64,000 bases of DNA from Dyadobacter sp. Leaf189 (GTDB lineage: Bacteria > Bacteroidota > Bacteroidia > Cytophagales > Spirosomataceae): assembly GCF_001424405.1 (NCBI RefSeq), contig NZ_LMPS01000001.1, forward strand, positions 1,981,999 through 2,045,998. The letters are read 5' to 3'. The notes under the pieces are model-generated. The model was not told the origin of the DNA. It searched no databases and was given only the letters and a program-made list of their open reading frames with translations. Shown one piece after another: positions 17,100 through 27,600 of this stretch (position 1 is the stretch's first letter; every line of letters starts with the position of its first letter). A program made the position numbers and the translations under genes.

Positions 17100-20000
17100 A
17101 TGCGACAAAAAACTCTACTAGGTTTTGTCATGTTGCTCTTTGGAATTTCACCATTAATGGCGCAAACCAGGGAGATAACCGGCAAAGTTACAGACGAGGC
17201 TGCAAAGGAGTTACCCGGTGTGAGCATCGTTATTAAAGGAACCCAGCGCGGTACCGCTACCGACGCCAACGGGTTATACAAGCTGACTATTCCTGACCAG
17301 GGCCCGGTCACGATCACCTTTTCATTTGTAGGCTACCAAAGCCAGGACGTTTCACCAGCGGGACAATCCGCGCTGGACATTACTATGAAGCCGGAAGATA
17401 ATGCTTTATCGGAAGTAGTGGTGGTAGGTTACGGTACGCAAAGGAAGAAGGATCTGACCGGCGCCATTTCATCCATCGGTTCCAAAGAGGTAGCCGGCCG
17501 GCAGACTATCCAGGTTTCCGAAGCATTGCAGGGAAGCATAGCCGGTGTGTCGGTAACACGCAGCAGCGGTGCGCCGGGTGCAGGTTCCAATATCCTGATC
17601 CGGGGTATCACCACTATCGGTACCAATAATCCGCTCGTGATCGTCGACGGTGTTCCGGTGAGCAGCATTGACAATGTAAACCCGGGCGATGTGGAGAATA
17701 TTACCGTTTTGAAAGACGCGGCTTCTGCGGCTATTTACGGTTCGAGGGGCGCAGCGGGGGTTATTCTGGTGACAACCAAACGCGCTAAAAATGGGCAGGG
17801 CAGTCTGGAATACACTTACGAATATGGCGTGCAGCGTGCTACTGCGATGCCCGAATATGTAGGCGTGCAGGATTATATGCGGTATTTCAATGAGCAAACC
17901 ACCAATGACGGCGCAAGTACAGGGCCGTTTGCACAGGCTTTTATTGATTCATACCTGGAAAATAACCGGGCAAATCCCGACGAGTTCCCGAATACGGACT
18001 GGCAGCGTGCATTGATCACCCGTAAGAATGCGCCGCGCCAGCGTCACGATCTTGTGTTTACAATGGGAACCGCCAAGATCAAAACCAAAGCTTCGCTGGG
18101 CTATTCCAGCTCGGGCGCCTTCTACGACAACCGTTCTTACGATCGCTATCTGTTCCGGGTCAATAACGACTTGCAGGTCAATGATAAAATTGGTGTAAAC
18201 CTGGATGTTTTTTACAAAAGGACAAACAACAGGGGTAATGCCAATGAACTGCCCAACAGTGACTTCAATCCGATTTATGAGAGCCGGATCATGCCGCCGA
18301 TTTACGACGATGTGTATTCGGACGGAAGACTGGCATTCGGAAAAGACGGCAGAAACCCGCTGGCCAAGCTGCGTGACGGCGGATTCACACGTTCGCTTTC
18401 CAATCAGATAGGAGGGCGGATCTCATTCAACTACAAGCCGGTTGAAGGGCTGACGGTCACTGCATTGGTAGCGCCCGTTTTTGATCTTGATAAAAACAAA
18501 TACTTCTCCAAGCAGATCCGTTACACCAATCCCGACGGTACACCGAGTACAATTGTGAACCAGGCGCGCACCGTACTTACCGAAGGCCGCTCGGAGGCGA
18601 TGAGTATCAACGGACAGCTGCTTGCCAACTACGTGAAGGAGATCAATGGCGCACATACCATCGATATACTGGCAGGTTTTGAAGAAAATTACCGCTCACT
18701 GGAAGAGCTCACCGCGTCGAGAAGCGGGTTTGCATTGACCAGTTTTCCTTACCTGAATTCAGGTTCCACGGAGCTGCGCGACAACTCGGGCAGGGCCAAT
18801 GAATCAGGATTACATTCGTTTTTCGGAAGAGTGCAGTACAATTATAAAAGCAAGTATTTCCTGCAAGGGAACCTGCGTTCCGATCTTTCATCGAGGTTTG
18901 CAGCTGCTTACCGTAAAGCGGTTTACCCGTCAGTATCAGCAGGGTGGACAATTTCCGAAGAGAATTTCATGAAGGGCAGCAACTGGCTTTCATTCCTGAA
19001 ACTGAGAGGCTCCTGGGGAGAAGCGGGCAATGAGCGGCTGCTCGACAAAGACAATAATCCGGCTTACTATCCTTACCTCGCCACTATTGATTTCAGTACC
19101 GCACTTTTTTACCAGAATGGCAGCGTAGTGCCGCTGACGGGCGGCGGGCAGCAAGTTTATGCGGTTGAAAATATCTCCTGGGAAACCAGCCGTACCCTTG
19201 ATTTCGGTCTGGATGCAGCGTTCCTGAACGACAGGCTGACCATTGCCGCAGACTATTACAGGAAAACAACCACCGACATTCTGCTGCCGCTCGATATTCC
19301 ATTGTACCTCGGTTTCGACAAACCCAACCAGAATGCAGGTACATTAAAGGTACAAGGCTGGGAACTGGAAGCAGCCTGGCGCGACCGCATTGGTAAGATC
19401 GGCTATTCGGTAGCAGCTAATTTATCAGATGCGAAATCGACCGTCGGAGACCTGAAAGGCACGGAGTTCCGCGGTGACCAGATTATCCGTAATGGAAGCG
19501 AATACAACGAATGGTTTGGGTATTTGTCCAACGGACTTTTCCAGACGCCGGATGAAATTACCGGAGCGCCGGTACTGAATGTAACCACCAAGCCTGGCGA
19601 CGTCCGGTATGTGGATGTGAACAAGGACGGAAAGATCACCACCGACGACAAAGTGCTCCTCGGCGGCGCATTGCCCCGCTATTTGTATGGAGGTAACCTG
19701 CGCGCGGACTATGGCGGATTTGATTTCGGGGTGAGTTTTCAAGGGGTTGCTAAAAAGCTGTCGCGCCTGAACAGTGACGCGGTACAGCCTTTTGCAGAAG
19801 CGTTCGGTAATATGCCGACGGAGATGGTGGGCAAGTTCTGGAGTGCAAACAATTCGCCTGAACAGAACCTGCGGGCGACTTACCCGAGACTTTCGCGTAC
19901 TTCCAATGCGGCCAATTATACCCTTTCGGATTACTGGCTGATCAATGGCGGCTATTTCCGGGTGAAGAACATCACGCTGGGCTACACTTTGCCGCAGGAC

Positions 20001-20159
20001 CTGATCAAAAAAGCGGGTGTGCAGAGCTTGCGGTTGTATATGTCGGCGAATGATGTTTTCTCGCTGAGCAAATTTCCAAAGTACCTCGATCCGGAATCGG
20101 CCAGCTACTCTTACCCGATCGTTACCACGCTCATGGCAGGCGCAACCATTCGTTTCTAA
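17100..20159 (+). CDS. SusC/RagA-family TonB-dependent outer-membrane transporter (locus 1)
   Basis: A 1019-residue outer-membrane protein. A signal peptide ending in MAQ (about residue 22) is followed by a carboxypeptidase-D regulatory-like domain (ITGKVTDEAAKELPGVSIVI, about 25-105), the SusC-type plug (VVVVGYGTQRKKDLTGAISS; ILIRGITTIGTNNPLVIVDG; ITVLKDAASAAIYGSRGAAG) and a C-terminal 22-strand-type barrel ending in aromatic Phe as MAGATIRF. It imports a ligand, usually an oligosaccharide, captured by its SusD partner, using TonB energy. No STN domain is present, so anti-sigma signalling is not expected. The SusD gene follows after 21 bp. The substrate is not evident, as no glycoside hydrolase is linked. 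Confidence 0.95.
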   Translation: MRQKTLLGFVMLLFGISPLMAQTREITGKVTDEAAKELPGVSIVIKGTQRGTATDANGLYKLTIPDQGPVTITFSFVGYQSQDVSPAGQSALDITMKPEDNALSEVVVVGYGTQRKKDLTGAISSIGSKEVAGRQTIQVSEALQGSIAGVSVTRSSGAPGAGSNILIRGITTIGTNNPLVIVDGVPVSSIDNVNPGDVENITVLKDAASAAIYGSRGAAGVILVTTKRAKNGQGSLEYTYEYGVQRATAMPEYVGVQDYMRYFNEQTTNDGASTGPFAQAFIDSYLENNRANPDEFPNTDWQRALITRKNAPRQRHDLVFTMGTAKIKTKASLGYSSSGAFYDNRSYDRYLFRVNNDLQVNDKIGVNLDVFYKRTNNRGNANELPNSDFNPIYESRIMPPIYDDVYSDGRLAFGKDGRNPLAKLRDGGFTRSLSNQIGGRISFNYKPVEGLTVTALVAPVFDLDKNKYFSKQIRYTNPDGTPSTIVNQARTVLTEGRSEAMSINGQLLANYVKEINGAHTIDILAGFEENYRSLEELTASRSGFALTSFPYLNSGSTELRDNSGRANESGLHSFFGRVQYNYKSKYFLQGNLRSDLSSRFAAAYRKAVYPSVSAGWTISEENFMKGSNWLSFLKLRGSWGEAGNERLLDKDNNPAYYPYLATIDFSTALFYQNGSVVPLTGGGQQVYAVENISWETSRTLDFGLDAAFLNDRLTIAADYYRKTTTDILLPLDIPLYLGFDKPNQNAGTLKVQGWELEAAWRDRIGKIGYSVAANLSDAKSTVGDLKGTEFRGDQIIRNGSEYNEWFGYLSNGLFQTPDEITGAPVLNVTTKPGDVRYVDVNKDGKITTDDKVLLGGALPRYLYGGNLRADYGGFDFGVSFQGVAKKLSRLNSDAVQPFAEAFGNMPTEMVGKFWSANNSPEQNLRATYPRLSRTSNAANYTLSDYWLINGGYFRVKNITLGYTLPQDLIKKAGVQSLRLYMSANDVFSLSKFPKYLDPESASYSYPIVTTLMAGATIRF

Positions 20160-20180
20160 ACCCAACCCGGCATTTACCTC

Positions 20181-21857
20181 ATGAAAAAAATAGCATTTAC
20201 TTTTCTCGTGGCGACGGCACTATCGGGCTGTCACACACTCGATCTCAATCCTTTATCGGAAGCTTCAACCGGGACATTTTACGCCAACCAGACGGAGCTT
20301 GAACTGGCAGTGAACGACCTGTACCGCACTGCATTCTGGTCGAATGACAATGAGCTTTTCAGCGACAATGAGTGGCACCGCGGTCAGCTGACCAATGCAG
20401 TAATCGGCGGCACGATGAATGCCGATGATGCGGCTGTGCAGACATTCTGGCTTAATGCATACAAGGCGATTGCACGCGCCAACTCGTTTATTGCCAACAA
20501 GGAACGCGCCGCTGCCAACACCCCGGCTTCCATCCTGGTCCGCCTTGAAGCTGAAATGCGCCTGATCCGCGCTTACCAGTACTCGCGCCTGATCACGCAT
20601 TTCGGCGATGTGCCTTTGCTCACCGAGCCGCTCCTGCTGGAAGAATCGTATACGGTAGCGCGGACGAACAAAGATGAGATCCTTGCATTTGTTTTCTCCG
20701 AGCTTGATTTTGCAGCCGAAAACCTGCCAGTAACCTATGCGACAGCGGAGACAAAAAGGCTGACAAAAGGGGCAGCGCTCGCCATTAAGTCGCGTACTGC
20801 CTTGTATTTGGGCAAATGGGCGATTGCACGCGATGCGGCAAAAGCAATTATGGACTTAGGAGCGGGTTACGAGCTGCATCCGAACTACGCGCCGCTTTTT
20901 ACCCGGGCCGGTGAAACAAGCCGCGAGCTGATCATCAGTATTCCGCGGGATGAAAAACAGCAGGTTTTCAGTCCGGCAATTTACGTCCAGGATAATATTT
21001 CAAGAAATGCAGGCGGCTTCGGCGCGCAGCTTCCTACAAGGGATATAGTGGATGCCTATGAATGTATTGACGGCAAACCGATAGACGAATCGCCGCTTTA
21101 CGACCCGAAAGCCCCGTTTAAAAACCGCGATCCACGCCTCACAGCCACGGTAGTTGAGTTCAATACCCAGTGGCTGGGCTACAATTACACGCCGCACCCG
21201 GACTCTTTGCAGGTTTTCAGTTCGAAGGAAAACAGGAAGGTACCTAACAAAGACACACGTGCAGTGGCTGCATTTGCGAGTTTCACCGGGTTTTTATGGA
21301 AAAAAGGCATTGACCAAACCTGGCCTGATCGGCTTGTGGAAGACAATGACGCAATCATTATCCGCTATGCGGAAGTACTGCTGACATACGCCGAGGCGAA
21401 GATCGAGCTTGGGGAAATTGATGCGACCGTTTTGACGGCAATCAACCAGGTAAGGGCGCGCGCTTACGGGGTGGGCGTGGAAGAAACCAAATCGTATCCT
21501 GCTGTGGCAGCTGCCAATGCGAATGTACTGAGGCAGCTGGTACGCCGGGAGCGGCGTGTGGAATTTCCGCGAGAGGGCTTGCGCTACATGGACCTGATCC
21601 GCTGGAAGCTCGCCGAAAAAGTACTTACCCGCCCGGTAATCGGTTTGCCTGATCCCGCAGCGCAAAACCGCGCCAAATGGCCATTCCCCGGCGTGACGCC
21701 ACTTGATGACGATGGTATTGCCGATTATTCAGGATTTGGTACCGACGTAAAAGTGCTCGCGCAGCGGAGTTTTGACAAAAGCCGCCAGTACCTGTGGCCG
21801 ATCCCGGCTGTGGAACGCAGGGTGAATACCAATATCACGCAGAACCCTGGTTACTAG
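20181..21857 (+). CDS. RagB/SusD-family nutrient-binding lipoprotein (locus 1)
   Basis: A 558-residue surface lipoprotein; signal MKKIAFTFLVATALSGC gives Cys17 as the lipid anchor, followed directly by the family-typical LDLNPLSEASTGTFYANQTE. The TPR-like scaffold includes LEAEMRLIRAYQYSRLITHFG followed by DVPLL, and the C-terminal SusD signature is present (IIIRYAEVLLTYAEAKIE; EFPREGLRYMDLIRWKLAE; YLWPIPAVE). SusD proteins form a hinged lid over the SusC barrel and bind glycans on the cell surface. It sits 21 bp after SusC and 41 bp before the 825-aa protein, forming a three-gene operon. Confidence 0.94.
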   Translation: MKKIAFTFLVATALSGCHTLDLNPLSEASTGTFYANQTELELAVNDLYRTAFWSNDNELFSDNEWHRGQLTNAVIGGTMNADDAAVQTFWLNAYKAIARANSFIANKERAAANTPASILVRLEAEMRLIRAYQYSRLITHFGDVPLLTEPLLLEESYTVARTNKDEILAFVFSELDFAAENLPVTYATAETKRLTKGAALAIKSRTALYLGKWAIARDAAKAIMDLGAGYELHPNYAPLFTRAGETSRELIISIPRDEKQQVFSPAIYVQDNISRNAGGFGAQLPTRDIVDAYECIDGKPIDESPLYDPKAPFKNRDPRLTATVVEFNTQWLGYNYTPHPDSLQVFSSKENRKVPNKDTRAVAAFASFTGFLWKKGIDQTWPDRLVEDNDAIIIRYAEVLLTYAEAKIELGEIDATVLTAINQVRARAYGVGVEETKSYPAVAAANANVLRQLVRRERRVEFPREGLRYMDLIRWKLAEKVLTRPVIGLPDPAAQNRAKWPFPGVTPLDDDGIADYSGFGTDVKVLAQRSFDKSRQYLWPIPAVERRVNTNITQNPGY

Positions 21858-21898
21858 TTTTCATTTTCCCATTTATAATAAGCTTAATGATTGTTTTA

Positions 21899-24376
21899 AT
21901 GAAAAGATATTCACTCCTGACCCTGTTGCTGGGTTGGTTGGTACTCTGCGGGCATGCTGCCAAGGCGCAGCTCAAAGGCAAACCATCGTTTAGCGGGATA
22001 TACCCGCACCTGGCGATGTACAACAATGAAGGCGAATGTGGCACGGGGGCAGTGGTACCCTGGGCAGGCAAGCTTTGGGTTATCACTTACGGCCCGCATT
22101 TGCCTTTTGGCTCTTCTGATAAATTGTACGAGATCAGCGCGGACCTGAAACAAACTGTTTTCCCGGGCAGCATCGGCGGTACTCCTGCCAACCGCATGAT
22201 CCATCATGAAAGCAAACAGCTTTTCATCGGACCTTATGCGATTGATGAAAAGGCCAATGTGCGTGTGATACCTTACAAGGAGATGCCCGGCAGGCACACA
22301 GGCAATGCGAGGCATTTGACCGACCCTAAGAACAAAATCCTGTACGGGACTATGGAAGAAGGGGTTTATGAAGTTGATGTTGCTACGCTGAAACCGACCA
22401 TGCTTTACGAAGACGGGAATGTAGACCGCGCCAAAGCGGCCGATAAAGCGACCTACCAGTTTAAAGGGTTGCTGCCTGGAACGCATGGAAAGGGTTTTTA
22501 CTCGGGCCAGGGTGTGGTGGTTTATTCCAATAACGGCGAACCGGGAAAACGTGCCGAGATCGACTTCGATATCGAGTCGGGTGTGCTGGCGGAATGGGAT
22601 GGGAAAGACTGGAAAGTGGTGCGCCGCAACCAGTTTGTGGAAGTAACAGGCCCCGGAGGAATTTACGGAAACAAAAACGCAGAAACAGACCCGATCTGGG
22701 CGACGGGCTGGGACCATAAGTCGGTGTTGCTGGGTGTGCGCGACAATGGGAAATGGAGCTTTTACAGGTTACCGAAAGCAAGTCACGCTTACGATGGCGC
22801 CCACGGCTGGAACACCGAGTGGCCGCGTATCCGGGACGTGGGAACGGCCGCAAAGCCCGACTATCTGATGACCATGCACGGTATGTTCTGGCAGTTTCCA
22901 GGTGCTTTCACTTCGGGAAATGCTGCCGGAATACGTCCGCGCTCGGCTTATCTGAAAGTGATCGGCGACTATACCCGCTGGAATGATCAGCTTGTATTCG
23001 GCTGCGATGATTCGGCACAACGGGAGTTTTTGAACAAAAGAAAAGCGAAAGGCGGCATTGAAGGTCCGGGACAATCCAACTCCAACCTGTGGTTTACCCC
23101 GCTTGACCAGCCCGATAAACTCGGCCCGAACACCGCAGAAGGTTCGGTTTGGTTGAAGGAGAATGTCAAAGCAGGGGAAACTTCCGAGCCATTTTTATTT
23201 GCAGGCTGGCCTCAAAGGTCTGTTTGGGTGCAAAATAACGGAGACAGTGAAGTGAGCTTTGCCATGGAAGTTGATAAGAACGGAAAAGGAAGCTGGTCTG
23301 CATTGAAATCCATTTCGGTACCTGCAAAAGGCGCCAAACGCATTGATTTTACAAATGCTGAAACAGGCGAGTGGATCAGGTTGAAAGCGGCAACTGCCAC
23401 GAACGTGACGGCGCACTTTTACTACTCGGACACTGACCAGCGTACTGCTACGCACGATGCTATTTTCAATGGTCTGACCCTGGCTTCCAATGCCAAAACC
23501 ACGGGAGGATTGATCTATGGCCTGGGCGAAAACCGTCGCACAATGGCATTGGCCGCCATGGATTACAGCGGAAGCGCACCGAAAGAGACGGGCTATTATG
23601 AGCTGGATGCCGATATGAAACTGATACGAAAAGACGATGCGAAAACGCTGGATTTTGTAAAAACCAAATTTGCGATCCCGCAGAAAGTGGTCACTGTGGA
23701 TGCAGCTTCGGTGCTGGTCGTGGATGATAAGGGAAGGCGCTGGCGGCTGCCACTGGGGAACGACGCTTTTACCGGCTTAACAAACGACGGCGCATTGCGG
23801 ATTTGTCGCGAGGTAGCCACCGAGCGCGACCTTTTCAATTGCCACGGGACGTTTTACGAGCTGCCTGCCGAGAATGCAGACGGTTACGCGAAGATCCGCC
23901 CAGTTGCTTCGCACAACTTCCGGATCAACGACTACGCTTCGTACCGCGGCTTGCTGGTGATGACCGGCCTTGATGCCGACAAAGCCTCCAAAAACAACCA
24001 CATCATCGTTTCGAATGACAAAAAAGCGGCTGTGTGGGCAGGTGCGATCGACGACCTTTGGAAGCTGGGCAAACCAACCGGCCACGGCGGTCCGTGGAAA
24101 GACACGAAAGTGAAAGCAGGCGAATCTTCCGATCCTTACCTGATCAGTTTTTATGACAAAAAGAAACTGTCGCTCTCACATCATGCAACGGCGGCTGTTA
24201 CATTTACCCTTGAAGCGGATCCGGTTGGAAACGGTCCCTGGATGGAGTACAAAACCTTCACGGTAAAGCCGGGCGAGACACTCCATTTCGATTTTCCAAA
24301 AGAGTTTGCATCCCGCTGGATCCGGTTCCGGACCAACGCCGATTGCCAGGCAACTACATGGCTCGACTATAAGTAG
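21899..24376 (+). CDS. Secreted protein of the SusC/D locus with a duplicated C-terminal beta domain, function unknown
   Basis: An 825-residue exported protein. The ATG at 21899 begins a good signal peptide (MKRYSLLTLLLGWLVLCGHA...AKAQ); the longer open frame from 21794 lies inside SusD and is not used. I do not recognise the family. The first part (about 25-400) has spaced Gly/Trp-rich segments such as GAVVPWAGKLWVITYGPHL and YLMTMHGMFWQFPG that suggest a beta-propeller. A beta-sandwich-like unit occurs twice: about 415-550 (VKAGETSEPFLFAG, GKGSWSALKSISVPAKG, GEWIRLKA) and about 720-825 (VKAGESSDPYLISF, GNGPWMEYKTFTVKPGE, SRWIRFRT). This may be a glycan-binding or glycan-cleaving protein acting on the ligand of SusC/D. 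No catalytic motif is recognised. Confidence 0.7.
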   Translation: MKRYSLLTLLLGWLVLCGHAAKAQLKGKPSFSGIYPHLAMYNNEGECGTGAVVPWAGKLWVITYGPHLPFGSSDKLYEISADLKQTVFPGSIGGTPANRMIHHESKQLFIGPYAIDEKANVRVIPYKEMPGRHTGNARHLTDPKNKILYGTMEEGVYEVDVATLKPTMLYEDGNVDRAKAADKATYQFKGLLPGTHGKGFYSGQGVVVYSNNGEPGKRAEIDFDIESGVLAEWDGKDWKVVRRNQFVEVTGPGGIYGNKNAETDPIWATGWDHKSVLLGVRDNGKWSFYRLPKASHAYDGAHGWNTEWPRIRDVGTAAKPDYLMTMHGMFWQFPGAFTSGNAAGIRPRSAYLKVIGDYTRWNDQLVFGCDDSAQREFLNKRKAKGGIEGPGQSNSNLWFTPLDQPDKLGPNTAEGSVWLKENVKAGETSEPFLFAGWPQRSVWVQNNGDSEVSFAMEVDKNGKGSWSALKSISVPAKGAKRIDFTNAETGEWIRLKAATATNVTAHFYYSDTDQRTATHDAIFNGLTLASNAKTTGGLIYGLGENRRTMALAAMDYSGSAPKETGYYELDADMKLIRKDDAKTLDFVKTKFAIPQKVVTVDAASVLVVDDKGRRWRLPLGNDAFTGLTNDGALRICREVATERDLFNCHGTFYELPAENADGYAKIRPVASHNFRINDYASYRGLLVMTGLDADKASKNNHIIVSNDKKAAVWAGAIDDLWKLGKPTGHGGPWKDTKVKAGESSDPYLISFYDKKKLSLSHHATAAVTFTLEADPVGNGPWMEYKTFTVKPGETLHFDFPKEFASRWIRFRTNADCQATTWLDYK

Positions 24377-24397
24377 GACAACCTTTATACGGTCTTT

Positions 24398-24431
24398 ATA
24401 CAAAAAGTGTGCACGTGCACACTTTTTGTAT
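24398..24431. terminator. 34-bp perfect palindrome, probable bidirectional terminator
   Basis: ATACAAAAAGTGTGCAC is followed at once by its exact reverse complement (17 + 17, no spacer). The GC-containing core flanked by A5 and T5 tracts fits an intrinsic terminator for the SusC/D locus that ends at 24376. The symmetry without a loop would also suit a dimeric protein site. Confidence 0.65.
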
Positions 24432-24487
24432 TTACGGCATGTTCAATAGTAATTTAAATGGAAGTTTTTCGCAGAATGTCAAAATAA

Positions 24488-24508
24488 TATTCTCCAAAAA
24501 CGAGAATA
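24488..24508. promoter_or_regulatory. Inverted repeat upstream of second SusC gene
   Basis: TATTCTC, 7-bp spacer CAAAAAC, GAGAATA: perfect 7-bp arms about 180 bp before the SusC start, just upstream of a near-consensus -7 box at about 24522. This is a plausible operator; no regulator is assigned. Confidence 0.3.
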
Positions 24509-24688
24509 CTTAAAATTTAATTACATTTCGCCGGTTACTTAATTATAAATGCAAAATTAAACTGATTGCCTATGGCGCTATAAAAACTACTCAATGGAAG
24601 TTCGCCTCACCTGTGCCCGTTCCGGGATAATGCACCTGTTATTTAGCTAAACTCTTAAAATCTTCACACTCACCAACCCATTTCGGTT

Positions 24689-27600
24689 ATGAAAGATCGA
24701 TACAAAAATTTATTCAGGATTCCTGTCATTGCAGCATTGTCGCTGTACATGGGACAGGAACCTGCCGAAGCTGCCAATCCTGGCCTGCGCATCGGCAAGC
24801 TGGCAGCCACAGCATCAAAACGCGCCGAGTATACGGTGACCGGAAAAGTTACTTCTGCCGAAGGCGAGGCACTGCCCGGTGTCAGCATCGTTGAAAAAGG
24901 TACTACCAAAGGTACCACCACCGATATCGATGGCGCATTTAGCATTAATCTCACCAATCCTGGAACTACGCTTACATTCAGCTTCATCGGCTATACCACG
25001 AGGGAAGTGGTGGTAGAAGGCGCTACAAACCTTGATGTCGTTCTCGAATCAGACGCAAAAGGGCTGGACGAAGTGGTGGTTGTGGGTTATTCAGCCAAAA
25101 AAGTAAGGTACCTGTCGAGCTCGGTATCTACCATCAGCAGTCAGAAGCTGCGCGACGTAACTTCCAACGAACTGCCGAACCTGTTGCAGGGAAAGGCGCC
25201 GGGTGTGGTCGTTTCCACCAACTCAGGTGACCCGACCAGTCCTGCGAGGGTGGTAATCCGCGGGTCGGGAACAATCTCGGCCAGCAGCTCGCCGCTTTAC
25301 GTGGTCGACGGGAACATTGACGGTAGCTATAACCCGGTGGACGTGGAGAATGTAACCGTTCTGAAAGACGTGGCGGCTACCGGTTTATACGGTTCACGTG
25401 CTGCAAATGGCGTTATTATCGTCAATACGAAAATGGGGAAGGCAGGAAAGACCGAGATCAACTTTAACAATACATTCGGCTGGTCAGAGGCAACAACAGG
25501 GAATTTCCGCCTGATGGACGCGCAGGAATTGTACGATTTCCAAAGTACTTTCAACCCGCGTGACCCGTCAGTTCTGAAAAACAACACGAACTGGTGGAAT
25601 GAAGCATTCCGCACCGCTTTTGTGAACAACCACAATGTCTCGCTGTCGGGAGGTTCGGATAAAACAACTTTCTATGTGTCTGGTAACTACTACAAAGAGC
25701 AGGGCACAGTGATTGAAAATGATAAAACGGGCTATAACTTCCGTACAAACCTTCGCTCGCAGCTCACGAACAAGCTGACTGCTGCGGTGCTATTCAATGC
25801 ACAGTACACCAGGGACAACTATCAGAACAGCAATACCTTGTACGATGCGTACACCAACCTGCCGTTTGACCCGGCGTATGAAAACGGCGCTCCGACAGAC
25901 GGACGCTCGTATCCGAACTGGCTGGGCCGCGACCGTGAGAACTTCCTGCATTCGATCCAGTACAACTTTGCAAAAGCAAAGAGCCTGAGAACGAGTCTTG
26001 ATGTTAACCTCGATTACGATCTGACTGACAAAATCACATTGTCCAGCTACAACCGAGCGAACTTCGGAAACGGCTCCGGCGCCACTTATTACGACCGCCG
26101 TACCAAGCAGGGAGGCGCCAATGGAGGTGAGCTTTACAACAATAACAACAACAACTACCGCCTGCTGACGTCTAACCGCATTCGTTACTCAGAGGAATTC
26201 GGGAAGCACAATCTCACTTTGCTGGGAGTAGCCGAAGCGGAAACTTCTTTTGCAGAATACAATACGGTATCGGGCAAGGGTTTGCCGGCAGGGCAGGATG
26301 TACTTTCGGTAGCGACGGACATTCTCGTTTCGCCGACCAGCTACAATGAACAGGTTGCATTCCGCAAGTTCCTGGGTCAGGCCGATTACAACTACGATAA
26401 TCGCTACTTCCTGGTTGGATCGCTGGTGAATGAGTTTTCTTCTTTGTTTGGTAAAAACAATTCATCTGCCAACTTCTTCCAGCTGGGCGCTTCGTGGGTT
26501 TTGAGCAATGAGAATTTCCTCAAAAACAACAAGGTGCTTTCTTTCGCAAAACTTCGTCTGAGCCACGGAACAGTAGGTAATGCAGCTATCCCGAACTTTG
26601 CATCTTTGGGACTTTACACCATTTCCCAATCTGCCAGCTATGCCGGTGTGCCAGGCGCACAGCCTTTTCAAAAGGGTAATCCCGACCTGACCTGGGAGAA
26701 AATCCGTGCGTCCAACCTCGGTTTTGACATTAGTCTGTTCAACCGCATTGACCTGACGGTTGATCTCTATAACAAAAAATCCGAAGACCTGCTTTACCAA
26801 AAGCCACTGACTGCTACGACGGGTTACAGCTATGTTTGGGTCAATGCAGGTTCTGTACGCAACAGGGGAGTTGAATTCAGCCTGACTTCCAATAACCTGA
26901 GCGGCAAGGAGCTTACGTGGGAAACGAACTTCAATATGGCATTGAACCGCAACAAGATCCTTGAACTGAGCGGTGGTGCAGCGACTTTCCGTCCGGGTAA
27001 CCGTTTACCACTGGCAGCAGGCCACGATATGGGAGAGTTTAATCTGCCGGTTTGGGCAGGTGTGAACCCTGAAAACGGCGATCCGCAATGGGAGAAAATT
27101 GTAACGGATGCAAATGGTAATGTGACGAAAGAACTTACCAATTCATACAGTTCCGTGCAAACAGCGCAGTCGCGCCAGTTTACAGGTAAGTCTACAAACC
27201 CGAAATTTACCGGCGGTTTGACCAACACATTGGGTTACAAAGGATTTACATTCTCTGCATTCTTCAACTTCGTGTATGGTAACTGGGTGTATAATGAAAG
27301 CCGCGCCTACTTTGACAACGATGGTTTGTATGAAAGCTACAACCAGATGATTCTGGCGAAAGGCTGGTCACGCTGGGAGAAACCGGGGGATGTTGCCACA
27401 CACCCGAAACCGATCGTAGGTGGTAACAAGGATTCCAACCAGTCTTCAACACGCTACCTGGAAGACGGAAGCTACATCCGCCTGCGGAACGTTCGTGTAG
27501 GTTACAATATCCCTGTTGACGCAATCAAGCGCATCGGATTTGCACGTGCCAACATTTTCGTGAGCGCGGATAACCTTTGGACAGGTACCAAATTCACCGG

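Larger units (their letters stand above)
24377..24688. other. 312-bp intergenic region between the two SusC/D loci
   Basis: It holds a 34-bp perfect palindrome (24398-24431), then AT-rich DNA with an inverted repeat (24488-24508) and a near-match -7 box TACATTTC at about 24522. No open frame with coding character was seen. The remaining roughly 150 bp would be a long 5' leader of the second SusC mRNA. Confidence 0.6.

Noticed and set aside
19425..20165. 246-codon minus-strand open frame
   Set aside because: Fully antisense to the SusC barrel, whose conservation explains the open frame.
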